In this document: in pieces, positions 8,753 to 15,965 of the stretch
How the letters are laid out: each line of letters opens with the position of its first letter
Numbering within the stretch: the stretch's first letter is position 1
Made by a program: the position numbers and the translations under genes
Assembly (NCBI GenBank): GCA_002718095.1
Contig: PBDP01000002.1
Location: 151,102 to 179,724, forward strand
Length of the DNA stretch: 28,623 bases
From: Chloroflexota bacterium
GTDB taxonomy: Bacteria; Chloroflexota; Dehalococcoidia; Lucifugimonadales; UBA826
Direction of reading: 5' to 3'
The notes under the pieces: model-generated
What the model was told of the DNA's origin: nothing
Databases searched by the model: none
Seen by the model: the letters and a program-made list of their open reading frames with translations, nothing else

Positions 8753-9730
8753 TTAGCGACTGATCTTTAAATCAAAAACACTATAATCTGAAGCACCTAA
8801 ATGATATTTGTATCGTTCAACTCCCTTCAAGAAATTGAATTCAGATTTATCTTTTTCAATAGCATCTTTAATGGAGAAAGCTTTGTTAATTAAACTTACG
8901 CTCAAACTGGAAAATTCTGGATTGTACCCACTGTTATAAAGTAAATATTTATTGTCATAATCAAAACAAATACACGCAGCAACCTTTTTTTTATCTATCT
9001 CCATAAAAAAAAGTTTAAATTGATCTTTTTTGGTCAGTTGTTTAGCTATATCAATAAAAAATGATTTGTTTTTAGATATTAAAAATGTTTCTTTATCTTC
9101 CATACTAGAAGACATTAACAAAAAAAAATCATCCATTATTTGTTCTACATTATCATCTGTGATAACAGCCTCATATTGAATATATTCAACATTAGAATCC
9201 AACCGTCTTATTTTTCTACGTAACTCATGCCTATATTTTTTAGGCAAATTTGCTATATACGTTTCCCAATCTGTACTTAAGTTAGACAAAGGAGTTTTTT
9301 CACTTTCAAATAAATCTACCTCGTACCCCATCCCAGAGGCCAATTTAGGTAAAATTTTCATTGTCGGAGATGATTCAGGTATAGAATTTAATGACATAAC
9401 ATTCCAGTCTAATGACGTTAAATATTTCCATGCCAGTTGATAGAATTTTTCTTCGTGGCCTAATGCAACAGGAAAGTCCATATAGTCATACAAATCAGGA
9501 TCTCCAATGAATGTTATTTCATTTGAATCTAATAACGTAGGAATTATTCCTAATATTTGATTATTTTCTTTAATTGTATGAATTTTTAATTGTTTATCTG
9601 ACACAAATCTTTTGTACCAAATTGACTGCCACTCAGGAGTTATAAAAATAGTATTAACAACACTGTTACTTAAAATTTGATTCCAATCATCAATTATTTT
9701 ATGGCTCACTCCTTCAAAAAGATCACTCAT
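8753..9730 (-). CDS. CelD/BioF2-type GNAT acyltransferase (Acetyltransf_6-like)
   Basis: A 325-residue protein resembling the family annotated as GNAT-like 'cellulose biosynthesis protein CelD'. Supporting segments are the N-terminal [27 protein letters not shown], the central basic stretch [16 protein letters not shown] typical of the family, then the GNAT-like second half with [38 protein letters not shown], and the terminal [16 protein letters not shown]. The family is usually found with exopolysaccharide or lipid-conjugate genes, and the next gene is a glycosyltransferase. The ATG at 9730 overlaps the end of folE by 8 bases and has GGAGA just upstream inside folE. Substrate unknown. Confidence 0.75.
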   Translation of the reverse strand: MSDLFEGVSHKIIDDWNQILSNSVVNTIFITPEWQSIWYKRFVSDKQLKIHTIKENNQILGIIPTLLDSNEITFIGDPDLYDYMDFPVALGHEEKFYQLAWKYLTSLDWNVMSLNSIPESSPTMKILPKLASGMGYEVDLFESEKTPLSNLSTDWETYIANLPKKYRHELRRKIRRLDSNVEYIQYEAVITDDNVEQIMDDFFLLMSSSMEDKETFLISKNKSFFIDIAKQLTKKDQFKLFFMEIDKKKVAACICFDYDNKYLLYNSGYNPEFSSLSVSLINKAFSIKDAIEKDKSEFNFLKGVERYKYHLGASDYSVFDLKISR

Positions 9731-10319
9731 TCATATTCTCCAATTCATTAGGATATTCAGAATATATCGCCATACGCAACTTATCGACTCCATCCGAATC
9801 TCCTCTTTCTGAAAATGTAGTTAAAGAAGCGCCTGGCTTTTCTACTCCCCTCAGTGTCATACACATATGTTCTGCTGATATAACAACAAACACTGACAAA
9901 GCATCCAAAGAGGCATTTATAGTATCTGCAATTTGAGAGGTCAAACGTTCCTGAATCTGAGGCCTTTTCGCAAGTACATCTACAACTCTGGCAAGTTTAC
10001 TAACACCAACTACTTTTCCTTGAGGGATATACCCTATATGGGCTTTACCAATGAAAGGCAACAAATGATGTTCACATATAGAAAAGAATGAAATATTAGT
10101 CAATAACACCGGATCATAATAATTTTCAGAAAATCCTATCTCCAAAAATTCTTTTGGATCTTGACCTACTCCAGAAAATAATTCTGAATACAATTCTGAT
10201 ATTCTCTTAGGAGTATCTAACAATCCCTCTCTAGTAACATCTTCTCCGATAGACTCTAAAATACTTTTAATCGCAGATTGAATAATTCGATTGTTTTCTT
10301 CATTCTCATTTGATTTCAT
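9723..10319 (-). CDS. folE: GTP cyclohydrolase I
   Basis: Converts GTP to 7,8-dihydroneopterin triphosphate, the first step to folate and other pterins. The 198-residue protein has the Zn ligands Cys82 and His85 in [20 protein letters not shown] and Cys153 in [11 protein letters not shown]; the 3- and 71-residue spacings equal those of E. coli Cys110/His113/Cys181. [20 protein letters not shown] and [13 protein letters not shown] complete the signature. Its start codon overlaps the thrC stop as ATGA (4 bases), and its 3' end overlaps the CelD-like gene, so all are probably one transcript. Downstream folate use fits glyA nearby on the other strand. Confidence 0.97.
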   Translation of the reverse strand: MKSNENEENNRIIQSAIKSILESIGEDVTREGLLDTPKRISELYSELFSGVGQDPKEFLEIGFSENYYDPVLLTNISFFSICEHHLLPFIGKAHIGYIPQGKVVGVSKLARVVDVLAKRPQIQERLTSQIADTINASLDALSVFVVISAEHMCMTLRGVEKPGASLTTFSERGDSDGVDKLRMAIYSEYPNELENMNE

Positions 10320-11371
10320 GTCAAATCTAGGGCTCTTTCAACATCTGAAATATCTGCTGAATATTCATTCATAGAAACTGGTTCTATTGTACTGGATATA
10401 TCCGGATCTTTAAGTCCATTACCAGTTAAGACACAGACTATCGACTTTCCTGAAAAATCTTCTCCTGCATTAGCTTTTTTCAATAGGCCCGCCAAAGATG
10501 CTGCAGAAGCAGGCTCACAAAATATTCCTTCCATAGAAGCTAATTTTTTATACGCTTCTAAAATATCTGAATCAGATACACTATCAATAATACCGTTAGA
10601 TTCATCCCTGGCATTAATAGCTTTTTCCCAACTAGCAGGATTACCTATACGTATAGCTGAGGCTATAGTTTGAGGATTTTTAACAATTTGGTTATTAACA
10701 ATTGGAGCTGAACCTTCTGCTTGAAAACCATTCATAACAGGTAAAGTAAGTTTTTTATTTCTTCTTTTTGCTTCTAAAAACCCTTTCCAGTATGCGGTAA
10801 TATTACCTGCATTTCCAACTGGTATAAATAAGTGGTCTGGAGCAGAGCCTATATCATCAATTATCTCAAAAGAAGCTGTTTTTTGACCTTCTATTCTGTT
10901 AGGGTTAATCGAATTTACTAGCTCTATAGGATGTTTTTCACAAAGTTCTTTCACTATATTCAATGCTTGATCAAAATTACCATCAATCATTGCAATGTGT
11001 GCCCCGTATGCAACAGCTTGAGCTAATTTCCCTTTAGCAATTTTACCTTTAGGCACAATTATTGTAGTTCTCAAATTGTAGTGAGCTCCATAAGCAGCAG
11101 CAGACGCACTTGTATTTCCAGTAGAGGCACAAGCTATACTGGACACACCCTTTTCCATAGCTTTTGCAACGGCAACAACCATCCCCCTGTCTTTAAATGA
11201 ACCTGTTGGGTTACAACCTTCTAATTTAAAAAACAGCCTTTCGCATCCAACTTCATCAATTATTCTATTTGAAGCAACAAGAGGGGTATCCCCTTCACCA
11301 AGTGATATAAGGGGAGTATTACTGGTAACCGGTAAAAATTCTTTGTATCTTTCTAGAACACCCAAATTCAT
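10316..11371 (-). CDS. thrC: Threonine synthase
   Basis: PLP-dependent conversion of O-phosphohomoserine to threonine. The 351-residue length matches the short bacterial form. The PLP lysine is Lys60 in the fold-type II motif [11 protein letters not shown]. Other signature parts are [19 protein letters not shown] (the phosphate-binding region), a [11 protein letters not shown] loop, [15 protein letters not shown], and [11 protein letters not shown] near the C-terminus. It lacks the N-terminal extension of the long threonine synthases. It is the first gene of the minus-strand block ending with the GT4 gene and is divergent from glyA across 171 bases. Threonine dehydratase is a distant alternative, but GNGLKDPD favours ThrC. 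No strong ribosome-binding site was found. Confidence 0.95.
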   Translation of the reverse strand: MNLGVLERYKEFLPVTSNTPLISLGEGDTPLVASNRIIDEVGCERLFFKLEGCNPTGSFKDRGMVVAVAKAMEKGVSSIACASTGNTSASAAAYGAHYNLRTTIIVPKGKIAKGKLAQAVAYGAHIAMIDGNFDQALNIVKELCEKHPIELVNSINPNRIEGQKTASFEIIDDIGSAPDHLFIPVGNAGNITAYWKGFLEAKRRNKKLTLPVMNGFQAEGSAPIVNNQIVKNPQTIASAIRIGNPASWEKAINARDESNGIIDSVSDSDILEAYKKLASMEGIFCEPASAASLAGLLKKANAGEDFSGKSIVCVLTGNGLKDPDISSTIEPVSMNEYSADISDVERALDLT

Positions 11372-11462
11372 ATTAATAAAAATACCTAATCATTATTATC
11401 CCCTTAATTTAACTCACGAATCTGAGTACTGCAAGAACAAATCGTTTTAACAATTTTTGAGA

Positions 11463-11485
11463 ATATTACCTTGCAAAGGTAATAT
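11463..11485. promoter_or_regulatory. Perfect 10-bp inverted repeat upstream of glyA (candidate operator or hairpin)
   Basis: Arms ATATTACCTT (11463-11472) and AAGGTAATAT (11476-11485) flank the 3-base centre GCA in the thrC-glyA divergent gap. The half-site AGGTAATA recurs at 11508-11515, 31 bases (about three helical turns) downstream of its copy at 11477-11484. There is no U-run after the repeat, so it does not look like a terminator. A dimeric repressor or activator site is the likeliest reading; the regulator is unknown. Confidence 0.55.
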
Positions 11486-11542
11486 ATATACATATCTTAC
11501 TCTTGTCAGGTAATAATTATTATTCAAAAAGGATTCTGACTT

Positions 11543-12775
11543 ATGAATTTAGATGTTATTGATCCCGAAATACATATCGCAATATCAAATGAAAAAAAAC
11601 GCCAATTAGAAAATATAAATTTGATAGCTTCAGAAAATTATGCAAGCTCTGCTGTAATGGAAGCTCAGGGGAGTGTATTTACGAATAAATATGCTGAAGG
11701 ATATCCTGGAAAACGTTACTATGGAGGGTGTGAATTTGTTGATGTGGTAGAAAATTTAGCTATTGATCGCGCTAAAGATTTATTTCACTGTGAATACGCT
11801 AATGTCCAACCTCATAGTGGGGCTCAAGCTAATATGGCAGCATATTTTTCTTGTTTAAACCCTGGGGATGTGGTTTTAGGAATGCAATTGGACCACGGAG
11901 GTCACTTAACGCATGGCAGTAAAGTAAATTTCTCATCTAAATTGTATACATTTATTGGGTATGGAGTAGAACGAGAAAGTGAAACAATCGATTTCACTCA
12001 AATTGAGGATTTAGCAAAAAAACATACTCCAAAACTAATTATTGCAGGGGCATCAGCATATACTCGAGTCATAGACTTTAAAAAATTCCGTGATATATGT
12101 GATTCTATTGGAGCAAAACTAATGGTTGATATGGCACACATATCGGGATTAGTTGCGACTGGAGCTCACCCTTCACCCATTGAATATGCAGACATAGTAA
12201 CAACTACAACTCATAAGACTTTAAGAGGTCCAAGGGGTGGAATGATACTATCAAAGTCAGAATTAGGTAAAAGCCTTAATAGTGCCGTTTTCCCAAACAT
12301 GCAAGGTGGACCAATGGAACACACCATCGCTGCAAAAGCAGTTGCATTTCAAGAAGCCTCAACGGAAGCATTTGCTAATTATCAATCTCAAATAATAAAA
12401 AATGCAAAAAAATTAGCTGCAATATTACAGGCTGGGGGATTAAGAATAGTCTCCGGAGGCACTGATAATCATATGGTGTTGGTTGATTTGACAAGTATCA
12501 AACTACCAGGAAAGTCTATCGAAGAATCGTTAAGTAGAGCAAATATAGTAGTCAACAGAAACGCAATACCATATGACCAAAGACCCCCTAGAGAAACAAG
12601 TGGAATAAGACTAGGAACGGCAGCAATTACCACACGTGGAATGACAGAAGATGCTGTATCTGAAATAGGATCGTATATATTAGAAATAATTAATAATCCA
12701 CAAGATGAATCTCAAGAATCTAATACAAAAAAGAAAGTTCTAGAATTATTAAAGTCGTATCCTATTCCAAGCTGA
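11543..12775 (+). CDS. glyA: Serine hydroxymethyltransferase
   Basis: Interconverts serine plus tetrahydrofolate with glycine plus 5,10-methylene-tetrahydrofolate, the main source of one-carbon units and of the methyl group for dTMP (tmk is in this window). The 410-residue protein has [35 protein letters not shown], the PLP-contacting [12 protein letters not shown], and the PLP lysine Lys225 in [15 protein letters not shown]-terminal [13 protein letters not shown] is conserved. The ATG at 11543 is preceded by AAAGGA at 11528-11533 with suitable spacing. Its TGA abuts the stop of the convergent ThDP enzyme with no intervening base. Confidence 0.98.
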   Translation: MNLDVIDPEIHIAISNEKKRQLENINLIASENYASSAVMEAQGSVFTNKYAEGYPGKRYYGGCEFVDVVENLAIDRAKDLFHCEYANVQPHSGAQANMAAYFSCLNPGDVVLGMQLDHGGHLTHGSKVNFSSKLYTFIGYGVERESETIDFTQIEDLAKKHTPKLIIAGASAYTRVIDFKKFRDICDSIGAKLMVDMAHISGLVATGAHPSPIEYADIVTTTTHKTLRGPRGGMILSKSELGKSLNSAVFPNMQGGPMEHTIAAKAVAFQEASTEAFANYQSQIIKNAKKLAAILQAGGLRIVSGGTDNHMVLVDLTSIKLPGKSIEESLSRANIVVNRNAIPYDQRPPRETSGIRLGTAAITTRGMTEDAVSEIGSYILEIINNPQDESQESNTKKKVLELLKSYPIPS

Positions 12776-14422
12776 TTATTGCTCTGACCCTGAACCTGTC
12801 CAAGCCTTAGAAACGCCAGCTGCGGTAGGTTCAACATGAACATTAACAACTGATGGTTTACCGCTGTCAAATGCCCTTTGTAATGCCGGTTTTATTTCAT
12901 TAGGTTTTACCACTTTTTCGCCATATCCGTGTAAAGATTTTGCCATCTCATCAAATTCTGTAAATCCAAGTTCACGGCCAGGTCTTTTCCATTGAGGATC
13001 TCTAGCAAACCAACCTTCATTATTACTCACAACTGTAACTACTGGAAGATTATGTCGTACCGCTGTATCAATTTCCATTGCATTCATCCCCATAGAACCG
13101 TCACCATGCAAAACTAGAACTTGTTTATCAGGCTTTGCAATTTTTGCTCCTAATCCATAAGGTAAGCCTACACCCATAGTTCCTGTAACTCCAGAATTTA
13201 ATCTATGTCCCGGATAGTATGTCGGAATAGATTGTCTAGCAAAATGTAATATCTCATTACCATCTACTACTAAAATAGCATCTCTATCTAAAAACTCTGA
13301 AATTTCTTTACACAGCCTCAACGGGTGAATTGGTACTTGATCTGAATTCAAAATACTATGATTTTTTTCTTGCCTATCTTTTTCTTTCATTTTAAGTGTC
13401 TCGACCCAACTAGGGTTAGATGAAATATTTGCAGATTCAATCCTATTTTTCGCTTCATCAACAAGTTGCATCACTACTGTATTAGCATCTCCAACAATTC
13501 CCAGCTCTAAACTTTTATTATGCCCTAGTTCAGATTCATCTAGATCAATCTGAATGATTTTTGCAGATGGGTTAAATCTATCGCCATAACTCATCATCCA
13601 GTTCAATCTTGAACCGACAACAAGTACAGCATCAGCTTCGCGCATTGCTGTTGAACGAGCAGCCGGAAAAGAAAAAGGATTATCTTCAGGTATGAGCCCT
13701 CTAGACATGGGAGATGTGTAAAAAGGAATCTGCAATGTATTAACTAGCTCTTCTAAAGCCTCTGATGCTCCTGAAAAAAATGCACCACCGCCAGCAAAAA
13801 TAATTGGCTTTTTAGCATGCAATAAAATATCTAGGACTTTATTTATTACATGGTTTTCAGTAGCTGGTTTAGAAGTTATTAAGGTTGCCGAATAAGGTGG
13901 TATAGATTCGACATCGACTTTCTCATCTAAAACATCTACCCCGCAATCAATATATACAGGGCCCGGTCTTCCTGATACAGATTTCCTATACGCCATACTG
14001 ACTATCTCTGGAAATCTTGATGCTTGAGTGGGTCTATGAGAAAACTTACAAAGTGGATCCATTATCCCCATTTGATCAACTTCTTGAAAAGTATCTTTAC
14101 CTCTCTCATGTACGGCGCTCGCTCCTCCTAACACAATCATTGGAGCACAATCTACAGAAGCTGCATAAATACCAGTTAATAAATTTAAAGTACCAGGCCC
14201 TGATGAGGCAGTGACAACACCTGGTTTACCAGTAATTCTAGTATATGCATGAGCAGCAAAAGCTGCAGCCTGTTCATGTCTGAAGTCTACTGTTCTGATT
14301 CCCAATTCTTCACAACCAGAGATAATATCAAAACTTGGGCCGCCAGTTAAATAAAAAAGAGTGTCTACTCCATGTTCTTTCAATGTCTTAGCTATTAAAT
14401 GGCTACCCGTTACTATCGTCAT
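12776..14422 (-). CDS. ThDP-dependent enzyme of the acetolactate synthase superfamily (2-hydroxyacyl-CoA lyase / oxalyl-CoA decarboxylase-like)
   Basis: A 548-residue enzyme with three domains: N-terminal pyrimidine-binding domain with the catalytic Glu50 in DFRHEQAAAFAA and SSGPGTLNLLTG; central domain with the IIFAGGGAFFSGA and VGSRLNWMMSYGDRF segments; C-terminal diphosphate-binding domain with the GDG...NN motif, about residues 440-468. The RLNWMMSYG stretch and GTMGVGLPYGLGA resemble 2-hydroxyacyl-CoA lyases and oxalyl-CoA decarboxylases (RLNW..., GTMGVGL) more than anabolic acetolactate synthase. No ilvN small subunit or ilvC is adjacent. The ATG at 14422 has GAGGGG 6 bases upstream. 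It lies 41 bases after rnc. Superfamily certain, reaction unassigned; acetolactate synthase or sulfoacetaldehyde-type enzymes remain possible. Confidence 0.85.
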   Translation of the reverse strand: MTIVTGSHLIAKTLKEHGVDTLFYLTGGPSFDIISGCEELGIRTVDFRHEQAAAFAAHAYTRITGKPGVVTASSGPGTLNLLTGIYAASVDCAPMIVLGGASAVHERGKDTFQEVDQMGIMDPLCKFSHRPTQASRFPEIVSMAYRKSVSGRPGPVYIDCGVDVLDEKVDVESIPPYSATLITSKPATENHVINKVLDILLHAKKPIIFAGGGAFFSGASEALEELVNTLQIPFYTSPMSRGLIPEDNPFSFPAARSTAMREADAVLVVGSRLNWMMSYGDRFNPSAKIIQIDLDESELGHNKSLELGIVGDANTVVMQLVDEAKNRIESANISSNPSWVETLKMKEKDRQEKNHSILNSDQVPIHPLRLCKEISEFLDRDAILVVDGNEILHFARQSIPTYYPGHRLNSGVTGTMGVGLPYGLGAKIAKPDKQVLVLHGDGSMGMNAMEIDTAVRHNLPVVTVVSNNEGWFARDPQWKRPGRELGFTEFDEMAKSLHGYGEKVVKPNEIKPALQRAFDSGKPSVVNVHVEPTAAGVSKAWTGSGSEQ

Positions 14423-14463
14423 TTAAATCCCCTCGTAAAATTTATTTTTTTGAGATCACATTA

Positions 14464-15162
14464 TTATATTATGGTATCTCTTATTTTAAACAATGCTTGA
14501 GTTGCTGCTTCCATTTCAGATACTAGTTTACTAGCCCCTTCTCCTCTAGCATATTTTTCACCATTAACAATAACTTCAGAAATAAAAAATGTAGAGTGAC
14601 CTTCTCCGGTCTTAGACACCACATTGTATTCAGGTACTTCTCCCGTTTGAGATTGAACAATTTCCTGAAGTTCAGTTTTAGGGTCTTTCATAGTTTCACT
14701 AACAACATTATCGATATCATATTCTAAAATGTTTAAAATCACATCACATGTTACATTAAAGCCTTTATCAATAAATACAGCTCCCAATAAAGCCTCTAAG
14801 GCAGAAGATAGAATTGATGTTTTAGCCCGTCCTCCATTTTTATCTTCTCCTTTACCTAATAATAAATAATCCCCTAGGCCAAATCTTTTAGCAGATTGTG
14901 ATAAAGCTGAACCATTAACAATTTTAGACCTCATAATTGTAAGTTGACCTTCTGTAAAATCTGGATATTTATTAAATATCAGATGAGATATAGCTGCATC
15001 TAACACAGCATCTCCGAGAAACTCCAACCTCTCATTATTCATAGAAACATTTGGAGTTTCTGAAGTGTATGATGAATGAGTTAAAGAACTAATCAATAAA
15101 GACGGGTCATTAAATTGAATCCCTAAATAATTTTCTAATTGAGAGATATTATTTACTGTCAT
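14464..15162 (-). CDS. rnc: Ribonuclease III
   Basis: Double-stranded RNA endonuclease for rRNA and mRNA processing. The catalytic domain (about 1-150) contains the signature NNERLEFLGDAVLD with Glu44, Glu47 and Asp51. The second acidic cluster reads SILSSALEALLGAVF: the essential Glu is kept, but the Asp three residues before it (E. coli Asp114) is Ser. A dsRNA-binding domain follows (about 155-230), opening DPKTELQEIVQ and containing GEGASKLVSEMEAATQAL. I chose the ATG at 15162 (232 residues), which leaves an 8-base gap to the upstream DsbA-like gene. A TTG at 15192 in frame would add ten non-conserved residues and overlap that gene without a ribosome-binding site. Middle gene of a three-gene minus-strand run. 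Confidence 0.93.
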   Translation of the reverse strand: MTVNNISQLENYLGIQFNDPSLLISSLTHSSYTSETPNVSMNNERLEFLGDAVLDAAISHLIFNKYPDFTEGQLTIMRSKIVNGSALSQSAKRFGLGDYLLLGKGEDKNGGRAKTSILSSALEALLGAVFIDKGFNVTCDVILNILEYDIDNVVSETMKDPKTELQEIVQSQTGEVPEYNVVSKTGEGHSTFFISEVIVNGEKYARGEGASKLVSEMEAATQALFKIRDTII

Positions 15163-15170
15163 ATACGTAG

Positions 15171-15797
15171 TTATATCGCCCCTTTTGGCCAAGGTGGTTG
15201 AGGCCTTTTTACTTCTCCAAAATATGAACGTTCTGAAAAAAGTCCCACAAAATGTTCGAAGGCCTCCAGTGAATCCTCTAGTGGAGGGATAAATGTTTTA
15301 AGATATATCGACTGCCCATTATTGAAAAGAAATGTAGGAGTCCCAAAAGCCCCATGTGTTTTTGAAGCATCTTGATGATCCCCAGCAATAATATTTACTA
15401 ATTCAGGATCTAAAATATCTTTCTTAAATTTATCTACATCTAGTCCACATTCAAGAGCCACATCAATAAATATTTCGTTATCATTTAAAGGAACTCTTTG
15501 TTCGTGACGTTTTTTTAGTAAATTTAGGAAAAATTTATTGAAAGCTTCTTCTCCTTGACGCTTTGCTGCTTCCCCTGCAATTGAAGCCATAAGTGCTTTA
15601 GTTTGAGTAAAATCTGAAACTTCCCAAACTTTCCAATCGTCATCGCCTTTGTAATTGATTTGTTCTAAGGAAAAATTTCTCCAATTTATTTTTATATCGT
15701 CACCAATTAATTTTCTAACTTCATCCAGCCAAACTGCTGCATTATAGACAAAAGGTCAAGAAAAATCGTAAAAAACATCACAATGTAATTTAGTCAT
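15171..15797 (-). CDS. DsbA-like (FrnE-type) thioredoxin-fold oxidoreductase with in-frame TGA at the active-site Cys position; candidate selenoprotein
   Basis: Read through one TGA at 15758-15756 (codon 14), this is a 208-residue DsbA-family protein. The ATG at 15797 has a perfect AGGAGG (complement of 15803-15808) 5 bases upstream. Codons 1-13 read MTKLHCDVFYDFS, then TGA, then PFVYNAAVWLDEVRKLIG, and the frame stays open to the stop at 15171. In related proteins the residue after DFx is the redox Cys of a CPW/CPF motif, so the TGA sits on the catalytic residue; the resolving position is Val. The C-terminal half has FGTPTFLFNNGQ with the fold's cis-Pro, and ends KRPQPPWPKG. An internal ATG at 15590 has no ribosome-binding site and would delete the active site. 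Selenocysteine insertion is the favoured reading; TGC/TGT-to-TGA mutation or a sequence error would make it a pseudogene. Upstream of rnc. Confidence 0.72.
15711..15753 (-). promoter_or_regulatory. Candidate bacterial SECIS hairpin 3' of the in-frame TGA
   Basis: On the coding strand, counting from the base after TGA: stem CAGC (17-20) / GCTG (27-30) closes a six-base loop AGTTTG (21-26) with G at loop position 2. Below it lie a G.G mismatch and AT/AT (14-15 with 32-33), then after an internal loop CTA/TAG (9-11 with 39-41) and TTTT/AAAA (3-6 with 42-45). A short stem with a small loop carrying G in the first two positions about 16-37 bases after UGA is the general form of known bacterial SECIS elements. 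Not folded by software; SelB recognition is inferred. Confidence 0.45.
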
Positions 15798-15965
15798 TTG
15801 GTCCTCCTAACTCAAAAATTCCAGACAAAGAATGTCTCATATATAGTATAAGTGTAACAATAATTTAACAATGTAATAGTAAGATTACCCAAATATAGTT
15901 CTATGATAATAGACAAGAATAAAATTCCTTAATCGAAAAAGTAATGTAAATATTAGGAGCATTAA
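15798..15965. promoter_or_regulatory. Divergent intergenic region between the DsbA-like gene and glnA
   Basis: Holds the AGGAGG ribosome-binding site of the minus-strand gene (15803-15808), a small inverted repeat AGACA-aagaa-TGTCT (15823-15837), and the AGGAG of glnA (15955-15959, 6 bases before its ATG). Promoter-like AT-rich hexamers occur on both strands (for example TATGATAAT at 15902-15910 facing glnA) but none has a convincing partner. The two transcripts must start within these 168 bases. Confidence 0.4.

Noticed and set aside
14464-15192. RNase III starting at TTG 15192
   Set aside because: Adds ten unconserved residues, overlaps the upstream gene by 22 bases and has no ribosome-binding site; the ATG at 15162 is preferred.
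15171-15590. Short DsbA-like protein starting at the ATG at 15590
   Set aside because: No ribosome-binding site precedes it, and the coding sequence with conserved family features continues upstream to an ATG with perfect AGGAGG at 15797. The short form would lack the active site.
15756-15758. TGA read as tryptophan through an alternative genetic code
   Set aside because: Other genes in the window (enolase, PdxT, glyA, the Ycf45-like gene) end at TGA exactly at family length, and conserved Trp residues are TGG. The family also has Cys, not Trp, at this position.
15823-15837. AGACA-aagaa-TGTCT inverted repeat between the DsbA-like gene and glnA as a nitrogen-regulator operator
   Set aside because: Five-base arms are common by chance in 168 bases of AT-rich DNA and it does not match a GlnR or NtcA consensus that I know; kept only as a note in the intergenic entry.
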